A stretch of DNA of 64,000 nucleotides from Natronolimnobius baerhuensis (GTDB lineage: Archaea; Halobacteriota; Halobacteria; Halobacteriales; Natrialbaceae). The stretch is from the NCBI RefSeq assembly GCF_002177135.1, contig NZ_MWPH01000003.1:124001-188000 (forward strand), given 5' to 3'. Numbering within the stretch: position 1 is the first letter of the stretch; each line of letters begins with the position of its first letter. This document shows, in pieces, positions 9,033 to 18,099 of this stretch. A model generated the notes under the pieces. That model was not told where the DNA came from and searched no databases. It saw only the letters and a program-made list of their open reading frames with translations. A program made the translations under genes and the position numbers.

Positions 9033-9371
9033 TCAGTCCTGTGGGAGGGCCGGTTCGCGGAGAGAAAATTCGTAGTCCCCATCTTTCACTATCTCGAGCG
9101 TGAGCGTCCTTCCATTCCCTGCTAATTCGAATTCCTTTCGAGGGCGTTTGTACGGGCCTTGGACACTCTTTGATTCAAGAAATCCTGCGCTCTCTAAGAT
9201 ATTTAGGTGGTACAGAATAGACTCCCCAGAGATAGCGAACTCATCTTTCTCTGCAAGGTCGGGTGCGGCGACCGGGCCATCTACTGCATACTCGAGAATA
9301 CGGAGGCGCTTCTCGTCCGCGATTTTATCCAATACTGCCGCTTGCTCTGCAAAACTCATCTCCTCAGCCAT
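9033..9371 (-). CDS. Winged-helix (ArsR-like) regulator, possible controller of the restriction-modification locus
   Basis: This 112-residue protein has an ArsR/HTH-20-like fold: KIADEKRLRILEYAVDG (helices 1-2), then a recognition region SGESILYHLNILESAGFLESK and a wing (GPYKRPRKEFELAGNGR). No metal-binding cysteine pair is present, so it is not a classical metal sensor. It lies upstream of the nuclease on the same strand and is divergent from the methyltransferase, the position held by C (controller) genes in many Type II systems. A role in timing nuclease expression is inference from position. Classical C proteins are small HTH proteins of the Xre/lambda-repressor type, so a winged helix would be a substitute. 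The start could be Met5. Confidence 0.7.
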   Translation of the reverse strand: MAEEMSFAEQAAVLDKIADEKRLRILEYAVDGPVAAPDLAEKDEFAISGESILYHLNILESAGFLESKSVQGPYKRPRKEFELAGNGRTLTLEIVKDGDYEFSLREPALPQD

Positions 9372-9547
9372 TACTAAAATATCTTACTAGGCTTCCGGAT
9401 AGTCTCTTCTTCAAAATCGAAAGGTTACTTAGATGTGTATCGAAAGGCTCTATAGATATTAGATAGGTATACAAACCGTTCCCCGTCCGAAACAAAAAAG
9501 ACCTAACCCTAAGCCATGCCACGAGAGAATACAGGACGACACCGAAT
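9372..9547. promoter_or_regulatory. Divergent promoter region of the restriction-modification locus
   Basis: This 176-base gap lies between the winged-helix gene (leftward) and the methyltransferase (rightward). It is AT-rich, with TATA-like runs near 9373-9385 (leftward) and 9451-9465 (TATAGATATTAGATA, rightward). A 14-codon frame starting at 9516 ends inside the methyltransferase start and could be a leader, but it may be chance. Confidence 0.4.
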
Positions 9548-10906
9548 ATGGAGCATATGAGCAATGTCGCTCGTCTCTCGGACACGAGCATCCACGACTG
9601 GTATCGCCACGTCTTCGCATACAGCGACCAGATAATCGTCGACCTCGTGAACGAGTTTGAGATTGAAGACGACGACGTCATTCTCGACCCGTTCAACGGG
9701 ACGGGGACGACCACGCTGACGGCAAAGCGCCTCGGCATCGATTCTATTGGGGTTGACGCGAACCCGGTGGCCGTCCTTGCCGGGCAAGTCAAAACCACGT
9801 GGGACATCGACCTCGAGGAGTTCACACAGCGACGAAACGACTTGTTAGGGACGGTTGAACCCGTTTTCGATAGGATCAGTGCAGAGGGGAACGTAACTCT
9901 CGATTCGTACACGGACACGGGCAGTGACGAGACGGCCGTCTCTCTTGACCAGTATGACTTTACAGAACCCGAGAAGACGCCGAAAGACTGGCTCAGTGAG
10001 AAGCCACTGAAGAAGATGCTCGTGCTCCGGCACCACGTCGACGAGATGCCGGCCGACGAGATTACGGACATCTTCCGGCTCGCGATGCTTGCCATTTTAC
10101 CGGAAGATGTCGCGAACATCGGGTTCGGCCCCGAGGCGTACAAGGTCTCGATGCAAGACGACGTGGATGTCTACACGACGTATCGAACGAAACTCGACGC
10201 CATCGAGCGAGACCTCCGGACGACCCAGGACGCACTCGAGGATGGGATGGCCGTCGGTGAGACAGAACATCTCGGTGGTGATGCTCGCAAGGTTGGAGAG
10301 ATTCTTCAGGAAGAGTCGACGCTCCTCAACACGGACAAACACGAGGGCGAAATTGACTATCTCATTACGTCGCCGCCGTACCCTGCTGAACACGACTATA
10401 CCCGCAACCAGCGCCTCGAGCTCATATGGATGGGCGTCCTCGAGGACAACAGCGATCTGCAGAAGATCAAGAAGACGAACATCCGGTCGAACACGAAGAA
10501 CATCTACGTGGATGACGACGACGCCAAACAGACGAATATCCGAGAGAACGAGCGCATTGACACCATCGTCACTCGGATGGAGCAAATCATCGAAGAAGAG
10601 GACATTCAACACGGGTTCGGCCAATACTACCCGCGAGTCGTTGCGGAGTATTTCGCGGGAATGCTACGACACTTCGAGCAGGTATACGACATCATGGCTC
10701 CCGGTGGAAAGGCCTGTTACGTCGTCGCGGACTCGGGGTCGTACTGGCAGGTTCCCATTGAGACGGGAGAAATTCTCGAGGAACTCGCGGAGAGCCGAGT
10801 CGGATTCGTCGAGACGGAGATCCTGCCATGGCGGAAAGTTCACGCCACGACTGGTTCACACGACGGATTGGATGAGGAAATTCTCGTTCTGACGAAACCT
10901 GAGTAG
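9548..10906 (+). CDS. DNA methyltransferase, probable N4-cytosine type, of a Type II restriction-modification system
   Basis: This 452-residue protein has the SAM-binding motif I DPFNGTGTT (residues 47-55) and the catalytic motif IV TSPPY (274-278). SPPY rather than DPPY is typical of N4-cytosine enzymes. Motif I precedes motif IV, with about 220 residues between them that should hold the target-recognition region, an alpha-like motif order. C-terminal motifs (MAPGGKACYVVADS) complete the Rossmann fold. It should protect host DNA against the nuclease at 8140, from which it is divergently transcribed. ATGs at 9548 and 9557 are both possible starts. The target base is inferred, not seen. Confidence 0.85.
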   Translation: MEHMSNVARLSDTSIHDWYRHVFAYSDQIIVDLVNEFEIEDDDVILDPFNGTGTTTLTAKRLGIDSIGVDANPVAVLAGQVKTTWDIDLEEFTQRRNDLLGTVEPVFDRISAEGNVTLDSYTDTGSDETAVSLDQYDFTEPEKTPKDWLSEKPLKKMLVLRHHVDEMPADEITDIFRLAMLAILPEDVANIGFGPEAYKVSMQDDVDVYTTYRTKLDAIERDLRTTQDALEDGMAVGETEHLGGDARKVGEILQEESTLLNTDKHEGEIDYLITSPPYPAEHDYTRNQRLELIWMGVLEDNSDLQKIKKTNIRSNTKNIYVDDDDAKQTNIRENERIDTIVTRMEQIIEEEDIQHGFGQYYPRVVAEYFAGMLRHFEQVYDIMAPGGKACYVVADSGSYWQVPIETGEILEELAESRVGFVETEILPWRKVHATTGSHDGLDEEILVLTKPE

Positions 10907-11004
10907 GTCATTTACCCGCCGATACAGGCACTCTCCCAGCCATCACTCCCCAGTCGGCAGTGTCGTGCACATCGTTTAGGAGTGGTGGGCACCTCACCTC
11001 GAGT

Positions 11005-11310
11005 ATGGAAACACCACCCGAACTCGAAGTTGCGGCCGGAGACAACGACGAGATCCGCATTGCGAACCGCGAGTACGACGGAGAACACATTATCGCGGTC
11101 GATTTCGGCCCAGTCGTCGGCGAGCCGTCGCTGGATATCGTCGATGGGATCGCAATCGTCGTCATCGAGCGTGTGAGCGACGAAGGTGGCGGTCTGGCGA
11201 CTGCATCGGAGTCCAGTGGGAGTGATCAGTTTGAGTTTGCCATACCGACCGACGCGAGCGACGTAACGGTCAACGACGGCATGTTGACGATTACGTCGGA
11301 GCAGTCGTAA
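11005..11310 (+). CDS. Small alpha-crystallin-like protein, haloarchaeal family
   Basis: This 101-residue acidic protein begins METPPELEVAAGDNDE. It shows the alternating pattern of a small beta-sandwich (IIAVDFGPVVGEPSLDIVDGIAIVVIE; FEFAIPTDASDVTVNDGMLTI), ending in a strand like the VxDGxLTI element of Hsp20 domains. I recall similar haloarchaeal proteins grouped as an Hsp20-like DUF (possibly DUF7127). It is short for a full small heat-shock protein and lacks the C-terminal I-x-I motif, so chaperone activity is uncertain. It stands alone between the restriction-modification locus and the convergent glycosyltransferase. Confidence 0.75.
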   Translation: METPPELEVAAGDNDEIRIANREYDGEHIIAVDFGPVVGEPSLDIVDGIAIVVIERVSDEGGGLATASESSGSDQFEFAIPTDASDVTVNDGMLTITSEQS

Positions 11311-11353
11311 CCGACTGTGGGCCGCCCTCGAGTTGGACATGAGTCCGCTCGGT

Positions 11354-12916
11354 TCAGTCGGACTCGAGAAGATTCGTCGCCACGGGGTCGTGATCGGCGT
11401 CGTCGGAGCGGGATTGTTCGACGCGTTTCGCGCTGGTCCAGTCGAGGTCGCGGTCAGTGAGCACGTCGAGCAGACAGCGCAGATTCAACGCGTCGTGGAA
11501 CTGTTTGTAACCGATGACAAGCAGCGGTGCGTAGACGAGCAAGCGCCAGTCTTCGCCTTCGATCTGGATGCCGAGGGCGGCGATCAAGAGGACGATGCTC
11601 GTAAAGAAGACGAACACCGCGAGGACAGTCACCAGATATCCTGTGAGGGCGAGCCAGCCGATGTACGCGAGGACGACGAAACTCGCCACCGGGATGAAGA
11701 ACATCTCGACGAGTCGGAACGGCAGCGCAATCCGGTTGAGGTAGCCGTAGGAGCCGTCAGTGACAACGGACCAGTGTTTGAGGATCGTCATGTAGTTGCC
11801 GCGGTACCAGCGCAGACGCTGGCGATGGAGGTCCGCCCAAGTCGAGGGCGCTTCAGTGTAGACGCGGGCGTCGCTCACCGTGACGCGGTAGCCCGCTCGC
11901 AACACCTTCATTGTCACGTCGAAATCCTCAGTGAGCGTGTCCGGATCGTACGCGAACACCTCGTCTAACACCTCGCGGCGATACGCGCCGAGGCAGCCGG
12001 GGACGACCATCACGATCCCGAAGTAATCCAGCGCCCGGCGGTAGATGTTCACCCCGATAGTGTACTCGAGTTGCTGACAGCGCGTGACTAGCGAGTCACG
12101 ATTCCAGATGGTGACGTTACTCGCAACCGCGCCGACTTCCGCATCGTCGCGGAAGGGCGCGACGATGTGTTTCAGAGCGTCTTCGGCAACGATGCTGTCG
12201 GCGTCGACGGTGACGATAATCTCGCTCGAGGCGAACAGCAGGCCGTAGTTCAGCGCGGAGTACTTGCCGCCATTTTCCTTGGTGACGACGCGAACCCGGT
12301 CGGAGACGGCGGCGTAGGCGCTGGCTTCGGCGTAGGTGTCGTCGGTGCTGCCGTCGTCAATCGCGATGATCTCGAGGCGGTCGGTTGGGTAGTCGGCGTC
12401 GAGCAGCGCCTGAATCGTTCGGCCAACGTAGCCTTCCTCGTTGTACGCGGGGATCAAGACGGTGAGGTCAGGGTAGGGCGGGCCGGCCTCGAACGTCGAA
12501 CGGCCAATCTGGTCGTGGAAGAACGCGATGAACGCGATGAACCAGTAGTAGATAAAGATCAACACGACCGCGCCGAGGTGGACGAACGCGAGTGGCGAGG
12601 GCTCGAGCCAGCCGAGTGCGACGATCACGACGGCGTAGCCGACGAGCGAGAGCGCGAGCGCCCGTGGCCCGAAAAGGTTCATATACCGGGGAACACGCTC
12701 GACAACGATGTACGACCAGAGCAGGTAGACCGCAAGCAGGCTGGTCAGTAACATGATAGCTGCGAGGACGCCAGGCCCCATCACGTCGATCAACAGTGCG
12801 AACGGGACCAGCGCTGAGAGAAACAGCGCGAGCGTGCGCCATTTGACCGCCCGGAGTCCACGATAGACCGTCTGGCCGTGCTCGAGGCCGACCGCCACGG
12901 GAAACAGCGGGATCAT
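11354..12916 (-). CDS. Membrane glycosyltransferase family 2 (processive, BcsA/IcaA-like)
   Basis: This 520-residue protein has N-terminal membrane helices, a cytosolic GT-A domain and further helices at the C-terminus. GT2 signatures are visible: VLIPAYNEEGYV, IIAIDDGSTDDT (first catalytic Asp), VTVDADSIV (the DxD), TEDFDVTMK (TED, catalytic base) and QRLRWYRGN (Q/RxxRW). That set is typical of processive synthases such as N-acetylglucosamine, hyaluronan or cellulose synthases. Its start overlaps the stop of the deacetylase gene by 4 bases (ATGA), so the two are translationally coupled. The likely role is surface polysaccharide synthesis; the sugar cannot be read from sequence. Confidence 0.88.
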   Translation of the reverse strand: MIPLFPVAVGLEHGQTVYRGLRAVKWRTLALFLSALVPFALLIDVMGPGVLAAIMLLTSLLAVYLLWSYIVVERVPRYMNLFGPRALALSLVGYAVVIVALGWLEPSPLAFVHLGAVVLIFIYYWFIAFIAFFHDQIGRSTFEAGPPYPDLTVLIPAYNEEGYVGRTIQALLDADYPTDRLEIIAIDDGSTDDTYAEASAYAAVSDRVRVVTKENGGKYSALNYGLLFASSEIIVTVDADSIVAEDALKHIVAPFRDDAEVGAVASNVTIWNRDSLVTRCQQLEYTIGVNIYRRALDYFGIVMVVPGCLGAYRREVLDEVFAYDPDTLTEDFDVTMKVLRAGYRVTVSDARVYTEAPSTWADLHRQRLRWYRGNYMTILKHWSVVTDGSYGYLNRIALPFRLVEMFFIPVASFVVLAYIGWLALTGYLVTVLAVFVFFTSIVLLIAALGIQIEGEDWRLLVYAPLLVIGYKQFHDALNLRCLLDVLTDRDLDWTSAKRVEQSRSDDADHDPVATNLLESD

Positions 12917-14325
12917 CGGTGCAGGCCTCGCTGTGCGGTCGCGATCAGGTCGCGGAAATTACCGTTCGAGCGCTCCGCGGCCGCGTCGGTGGACGCCGTT
13001 TCATCGCCGGCGTCCGAGAGCGGCTCGAGGACGCGCCAGCCGTCGTCGGTCTCCTCGAGCGTGCCCTGCTCGAGACCGAGCGCGAACTGCTCGAGCGTGA
13101 GGAAAGCGGTGTCCTCACCCTTCATGTGCTGGATGAGCGACTCGAGCAACTCGAGGTCCTCCTCGGTCGTGAAGTACTGGTAGTGAAGCATCACGACCTG
13201 AACGCCGTTCTCGGCGTGGGACTCATCGAACTGATTGGTCAGCGACTCGAGATCCTGGAGTGGGACGTCGGTTGCGTCGGCAGTTTCGTTGTTGCCGGAG
13301 TCGGCTGCAGCGTCCTCGTCCGCGTAGGCGCTCCAGTTCTCCATCGCCGTGTTCTCGGGGACGTGAACGAGCCCACCCTCGTCGAATCGGCCGGGTTCGT
13401 CGAAGTAGTCAGCGGTGAACCACTCGCCGCCGGAGACTGTCGTGTAGTTGGCATCCGCGAGGACCTCGACGGTCGTCTCGTCGTAGGTGTTCATCGGCGG
13501 GATGAACGTCGAAGACGGCGAGTCGACGCAGTCAGCGAGGATTTCCTCGCCTGCAGCGAGTCGCTCGCGTTGCTCGTCAGCCGAGAGGTCGCCGAACTCG
13601 CTCGCGCCGTAGAAATCCGTGACGGGCTCGTGCGTGTAGCCGTGCAACGCCATCTCGAACTGCCCGGGATGGTCCGCCTCGAGCGAGCGGAGGTACGCAC
13701 AGGTTTGTTCGTCGTCGGTCAGTGGAGCCTCGCCTTCGACCATCGGGATGACACCGAGCGTGACCGGCACGTCCTCGTCGATGAACACCTGGTTGACCGC
13801 CCGAAGTTCATCGGGGAGGTACCACGGCTGGATGTCGTCGTTCCTGAAGATGACGACTGAGTCGTACTCCTCCCAGGACTGCTCGACCGAGACTGGCTCC
13901 GGTTCGCTCTCGAGGAGCGGCGAGACCGACAATGCACCGGCAACTCCGGAAATCAGAACCAGCACGACGAGAATCGAGGTCATAAACTGTCGCATCGCCC
14001 CGGATTCGGGCAGGAACCGTGCTGGCATCCACGCCCAGTGGTCATCCGGCGACGGCAGTGTCGGGAACGTCACCGGCTCCGGACCGTCTCCGGCGGGTGC
14101 CGCCGACTCGAGGTCGGTTACCGTTCGGTGGCCACACGCGAGACAGTGAGCGGCCGTCCCGACCGACCGGAGCGTGTCGTCCTCGGTTTCGTGGCCGCAC
14201 TTGACACAGCGGTCAGCAAACGCATCGCTGGGTGCGACGTGTCCACAGTCGTGTTCGACAATGTGTTCGGGTGCGAGCGAGTCGGACCGACACCGCTCGC
14301 AGACGTGTTCCGTGACATCACTCAT
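12913..14325 (-). CDS. Membrane-anchored polysaccharide deacetylase-like protein with N-terminal zinc-ribbon region
   Basis: This 470-residue protein starts MSDVTEHVCERCRSD. The first 70 residues hold CxxC pairs (CERC, CVKCGH, CLACGH) plus EHDCGH, likely two zinc sites reminiscent of the TackOD1 metal-binding domain. A membrane helix follows (MTSILVVLVLISGVAGAL, about residue 115). The outer part begins VVIFRNDDIQPW, with ALHGYTHEP and FIPPMNTYD, the D-D / H-x-x-x-H arrangement of the NodB/DUF2334 deacetylase superfamily. It is coupled to the glycosyltransferase, so removal of acetyl groups from the exported polymer is plausible. The longer frame to 14670 lacks similarity and was not used. 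Confidence 0.8.
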   Translation of the reverse strand: MSDVTEHVCERCRSDSLAPEHIVEHDCGHVAPSDAFADRCVKCGHETEDDTLRSVGTAAHCLACGHRTVTDLESAAPAGDGPEPVTFPTLPSPDDHWAWMPARFLPESGAMRQFMTSILVVLVLISGVAGALSVSPLLESEPEPVSVEQSWEEYDSVVIFRNDDIQPWYLPDELRAVNQVFIDEDVPVTLGVIPMVEGEAPLTDDEQTCAYLRSLEADHPGQFEMALHGYTHEPVTDFYGASEFGDLSADEQRERLAAGEEILADCVDSPSSTFIPPMNTYDETTVEVLADANYTTVSGGEWFTADYFDEPGRFDEGGLVHVPENTAMENWSAYADEDAAADSGNNETADATDVPLQDLESLTNQFDESHAENGVQVVMLHYQYFTTEEDLELLESLIQHMKGEDTAFLTLEQFALGLEQGTLEETDDGWRVLEPLSDAGDETASTDAAAERSNGNFRDLIATAQRGLHR

Positions 14326-14539
14326 AGTTGAAACAGAGGTGAGACAGGGTCCAATGGAGGCTGCGACCTCGAGGTAGCCCCAGCAGCGTACCTCGAGGAA
14401 ACCGACCGGCTGCGTCGCCAGCACCGCTTCGTCGTCACCACACATCGAACAGGGAAGCGACCGTCTCGATAGACAGAGAGTCACGCACACATGTTTATTC
14501 CCCGACATTGGTATTGCGCTCGCTGTCGTAGTGAGTCCA

Positions 14540-17500
14540 ATGAGTTCGACCCTGACACAGCCACTCTCCGAACTCGCACTCTCGGTCGGGGCTGTGGCCA
14601 CCCAGTCTGCGACCACTGCCGGTATCCTAGCTGCGTACCACGACCACCTCGAGTGTGACGTCGTTGCCATCTACACGCGGACAGCCGCCTCAAACGGAGC
14701 CGTAAACTACCGTCGACGAGCCGCAGTCCCGGCGTCGGCACCTGATCACGACGCCTTTCAAGCCGTCATCGCTCGGTTGCCAACGAATCGCGAGGACGAT
14801 GAGCGCTTCCGAGCGACCCTCCCCCTCGTCGACACCGTTGAGGACACGCAGTACTACATCCTCGAGTTGCCCGGCGTCGGCGTACTCGTGTTGCTCGCAC
14901 CGGAGCGGCTGTCGGCCGGGGCGATAGCTGCACTCGAGCCGCTGAACGAACGGGTCGCCGGACTCGTCGCACGCTCGAGTGACTCAGTTACCGCGAGCGA
15001 GGACGACGGCGTTGGGCAACCGGGGAGACGCCACGAACCGGAGAGCTACGACCAACTCCGCTGGATTATCGATCTATTTCCCCAGCCCGTGTTCGTCAAG
15101 GACGAGACAGGGCAATACCTGGTCGCAAACGAGGCGCTCGCAGAGATGTTCGGAACGACTGTCGAGGACATTGAAGGGTCCACGGACGACGAAGTCCTTG
15201 CCTCACGAACCGAAGTGACTCGAGTTCAAGAACACGATATGTCGGTCATCGAGGCAAACAAGCCAATCGAGATCACGGGCGAACGCGTCACGGATGCGGC
15301 GGGAAAACGACGCGTCTTCGATACGACGAAAGTTCCCTACGACACCCTCGATGACGGCCGCCGTGCAGTCCTTGGCGTTGCAAACGACGTCACCGAGCGC
15401 CGCGAACGCGAAATCGAACTCGAGCGAAACCGGGATTTCCTCGAGAAGGTACAAGAGAGCGCCTCAATTGGGGCTTGGGAGGTCGATCACAACGCGGAGA
15501 CGCTGCGCTGGGAAGACGAAGTGGCACGGATAACCGGCTACCCACTCGCGTACGAACCAAGTATCACAGACACGATTTCGCTGTATCATCCCGAGGATCG
15601 GCCGACAATCGAAGCAGCGTTCGAGACGCTCATGGCCAACGGGACGCCGTTTGACCTCGAGTTACGGATCATCACGACCGACGACGACGTTCGCTGGGTT
15701 CGAACCCGGGCAGATCCGCGATACGACGACGAGGAATCGTTTATCGGCGCACGCGGGATCGTTCAGGACATCCACGAGCGCAAAGCGCGCGAACTCGAAC
15801 TCGAGCAACTCAAGAATCGGTTCGAACGGTTCGCTGGCGCAGTCAGATACGGGTTCACGTTGATCCGCCCGGACTACTCGGAAATGCTGTATCAGAACCC
15901 GGCAGCGGCCGACGTGTATGGCGTCTCCGAGGACGCCCTCCGCGACGATCCGTTAGTGTGGCTCGAGTCCGTCCATCCCGACGACCGCGACCGCGTGGAA
16001 CACTGGTTCGAGACCCAAGAGCCAGCGACGCTCGATGGCACACAGAAACTCGAGTTTCGGCTCGACCATCCCGACCGTGGCCGCCGATGGCTGTTGATCC
16101 GCTCACATGCAGTCATGGACAACGGGAACGTTGCCCACCTCGCGAGCGTGACGACCGACATTACCGAGCGCCGGCGACTCGAGGACGAACTCCGGGCGAG
16201 CGAAGACTCACTCCGTCGGCTGGTCAAAATCGCCTCGGATACGGATCGGTCCGTCGGGGAGAAACGCTCGCGATTACTGGCACTTGGCTGTGACTATCTC
16301 GACCTCCCATACGGGTTTTTGAACCGACTCGAGGGCGACGAGTGGACGCTTGTCGATGCCGAGGGGACACATCCGTCGCTTCGGGTTGGCGGACCGGCAC
16401 CGGCAGGCAGGCCATGTCGCCGACAGCCCCACGGACAGGAGAGTGTCGTCGCAATCGAGGATATTCGACGTGACGAGGGGAGTGTGACGAGTGCCGAGCA
16501 ACGGCCATTCGACTGCTATCTCGGCTCGACAGTGATCGTCGACGGCGAGCGATACGGGACGCTCTGTTTCGCCGACGAGTCACCGCGAACACGTGAGTTT
16601 GGCCCCAGCGAGCGCGCGTTCGTCGAACTGCTCGTGCAGTGGCTCGGCTACGAACTCACCGGGCAGAAGTTCGAACGACGGCTCCGGGAACTCAACGAGA
16701 CCGCGCGGGAACTGATGGCCACCGAGACACCGGCCGAAATCGCCGCCGTCGCCACCGAGAGTGCAGACGATGTCCTCGAGATTCCCGAGACAGCCATCTG
16801 GGCGTACGACGACAGACGGGAGGCACTCGTTCCGCAAGCGGTAGCTGCGGACGAGCAGATGGGAATTAACGAGTTGCCGACGTTCGAACGAACCGACAGG
16901 AACGGTGCGGGCGACGAAAGTCGAGGCGAGACACTCGTCTGGAACGCGTTCAACTCCGGCAAGCGATTCGTCTGTGATGACAGCGACACCGTGTTGCGCA
17001 CAGCAACCGACGAGCCGGAAATTCGCTCGCAACTCCTGCTCCCGCTTGGCACCCACGGCTTACTCGTTGCCGGCTCGAGCGACCGCTCGGCGTTCTCCGA
17101 AACCGACCGGAACCTCCTCGAGGTCCTCGCAGCGACCGTCGAAGCAGCGCTGGATCGAGCCGAACACGAACAGCTCCTGCGGAGCGCGCGAGCAGACCTC
17201 GAGCGCTCGAACCAGAAACTCGAGGAGTTCGCCTACGCTGCCTCACACGACATGAAAGAGCCGCTGCGCTCGACGGCAAACTACCTCACGCTGTTCGAAG
17301 AACTCTACGAACCCGGAGAGACGCTCGACGAAGCGGGATGCAACCTCCTCGAGCAGGCAGTCGCGGGAACCACTCGCCTGCGCTCGATGATCGACGGCCT
17401 GTTGGAGTACTCACGGGTCGAAGCTATCGCAGAGTGGACGGACTCCGTCGCACTCGAGACGGTTGTCGATCGGGCAATTCTCAACCTCTCCGTTCGGGTG

Positions 17501-17938
17501 AACGAAACCGACGGAACGGTGACTCGAGACTCGCTGCCGACCGTTCAGGGCGACAGCAGGCTGTTGGTCCAACTGTTTCAGAACCTGCTCGATAACGGGT
17601 TGAAGTACAGCGATGCGGACCAGCCACAGGTCCACGTCGCGCTCGTCGATGAGGTGGCACAATCGCCCGACACCGTCGCGAGCGAGACTGGGACGAATGT
17701 TGCAACCGACTGCTATCACCTCCGCGTCGAAGACAACGGCACTGGAATGGACGCGAGTGCCGTCGCTCGAGCGTTCGACGTGTTCGAGCGCCATGGCCGA
17801 CGAGACGACGACGGCACAGGCATGGGCCTGCCGCTGTGTCAGCGTATCGTCGAACATCACGGCGGCGCAATAACAATTGAGTCAGAACCCGGCAGTGGAA
17901 CGGCGGTGAACCTCTGGTTGCCGGCAGCCGAGTCATGA
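14540..17938 (+). CDS. Multi-PAS/GAF sensor histidine kinase
   Basis: This cytoplasmic sensor kinase has about 1132 residues and no membrane helices. The order is an N-terminal GAF-like part (1-150), three PAS domains (about 170-290, 300-420 and 430-550, each ending in a PAC segment such as GVANDVTERRERE or TTDITERRRLE), two GAF domains (about 560-720 and 730-880), HisKA with the phospho-acceptor in AASHDMKEPL (about residue 900), and HATPase_c (NLLDNGLKYS, DNGTGM, GTGMGLPLC). It resembles bacterio-opsin-activator and phytochrome-like kinases. I start at the ATG (MSSTLTQPL); a GTG at 14531 is in frame. The signal is unknown; regulators follow downstream. Confidence 0.9.
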   Translation: MSSTLTQPLSELALSVGAVATQSATTAGILAAYHDHLECDVVAIYTRTAASNGAVNYRRRAAVPASAPDHDAFQAVIARLPTNREDDERFRATLPLVDTVEDTQYYILELPGVGVLVLLAPERLSAGAIAALEPLNERVAGLVARSSDSVTASEDDGVGQPGRRHEPESYDQLRWIIDLFPQPVFVKDETGQYLVANEALAEMFGTTVEDIEGSTDDEVLASRTEVTRVQEHDMSVIEANKPIEITGERVTDAAGKRRVFDTTKVPYDTLDDGRRAVLGVANDVTERREREIELERNRDFLEKVQESASIGAWEVDHNAETLRWEDEVARITGYPLAYEPSITDTISLYHPEDRPTIEAAFETLMANGTPFDLELRIITTDDDVRWVRTRADPRYDDEESFIGARGIVQDIHERKARELELEQLKNRFERFAGAVRYGFTLIRPDYSEMLYQNPAAADVYGVSEDALRDDPLVWLESVHPDDRDRVEHWFETQEPATLDGTQKLEFRLDHPDRGRRWLLIRSHAVMDNGNVAHLASVTTDITERRRLEDELRASEDSLRRLVKIASDTDRSVGEKRSRLLALGCDYLDLPYGFLNRLEGDEWTLVDAEGTHPSLRVGGPAPAGRPCRRQPHGQESVVAIEDIRRDEGSVTSAEQRPFDCYLGSTVIVDGERYGTLCFADESPRTREFGPSERAFVELLVQWLGYELTGQKFERRLRELNETARELMATETPAEIAAVATESADDVLEIPETAIWAYDDRREALVPQAVAADEQMGINELPTFERTDRNGAGDESRGETLVWNAFNSGKRFVCDDSDTVLRTATDEPEIRSQLLLPLGTHGLLVAGSSDRSAFSETDRNLLEVLAATVEAALDRAEHEQLLRSARADLERSNQKLEEFAYAASHDMKEPLRSTANYLTLFEELYEPGETLDEAGCNLLEQAVAGTTRLRSMIDGLLEYSRVEAIAEWTDSVALETVVDRAILNLSVRVNETDGTVTRDSLPTVQGDSRLLVQLFQNLLDNGLKYSDADQPQVHVALVDEVAQSPDTVASETGTNVATDCYHLRVEDNGTGMDASAVARAFDVFERHGRRDDDGTGMGLPLCQRIVEHHGGAITIESEPGSGTAVNLWLPAAES

Positions 17939-18099
17939 TCCCCATCGCGAGTGAGACGATTGCTGTACCGATTCGTCGAAACGACCGCAAGACGGCTCAC
18001 AATCCCTCCAGAAATGACGCACCGTAGTCCGTCCAAAACAGTTCGATCCAGCACTTATTACCGTCGGTCACGTGCTGTAGATGACGCACAGACAGACTC

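Noticed and set aside
9516-9559. 14-codon leader peptide before the methyltransferase
   Set aside because: Overlaps the methyltransferase start out of frame; it could regulate translation but is short enough to be chance.
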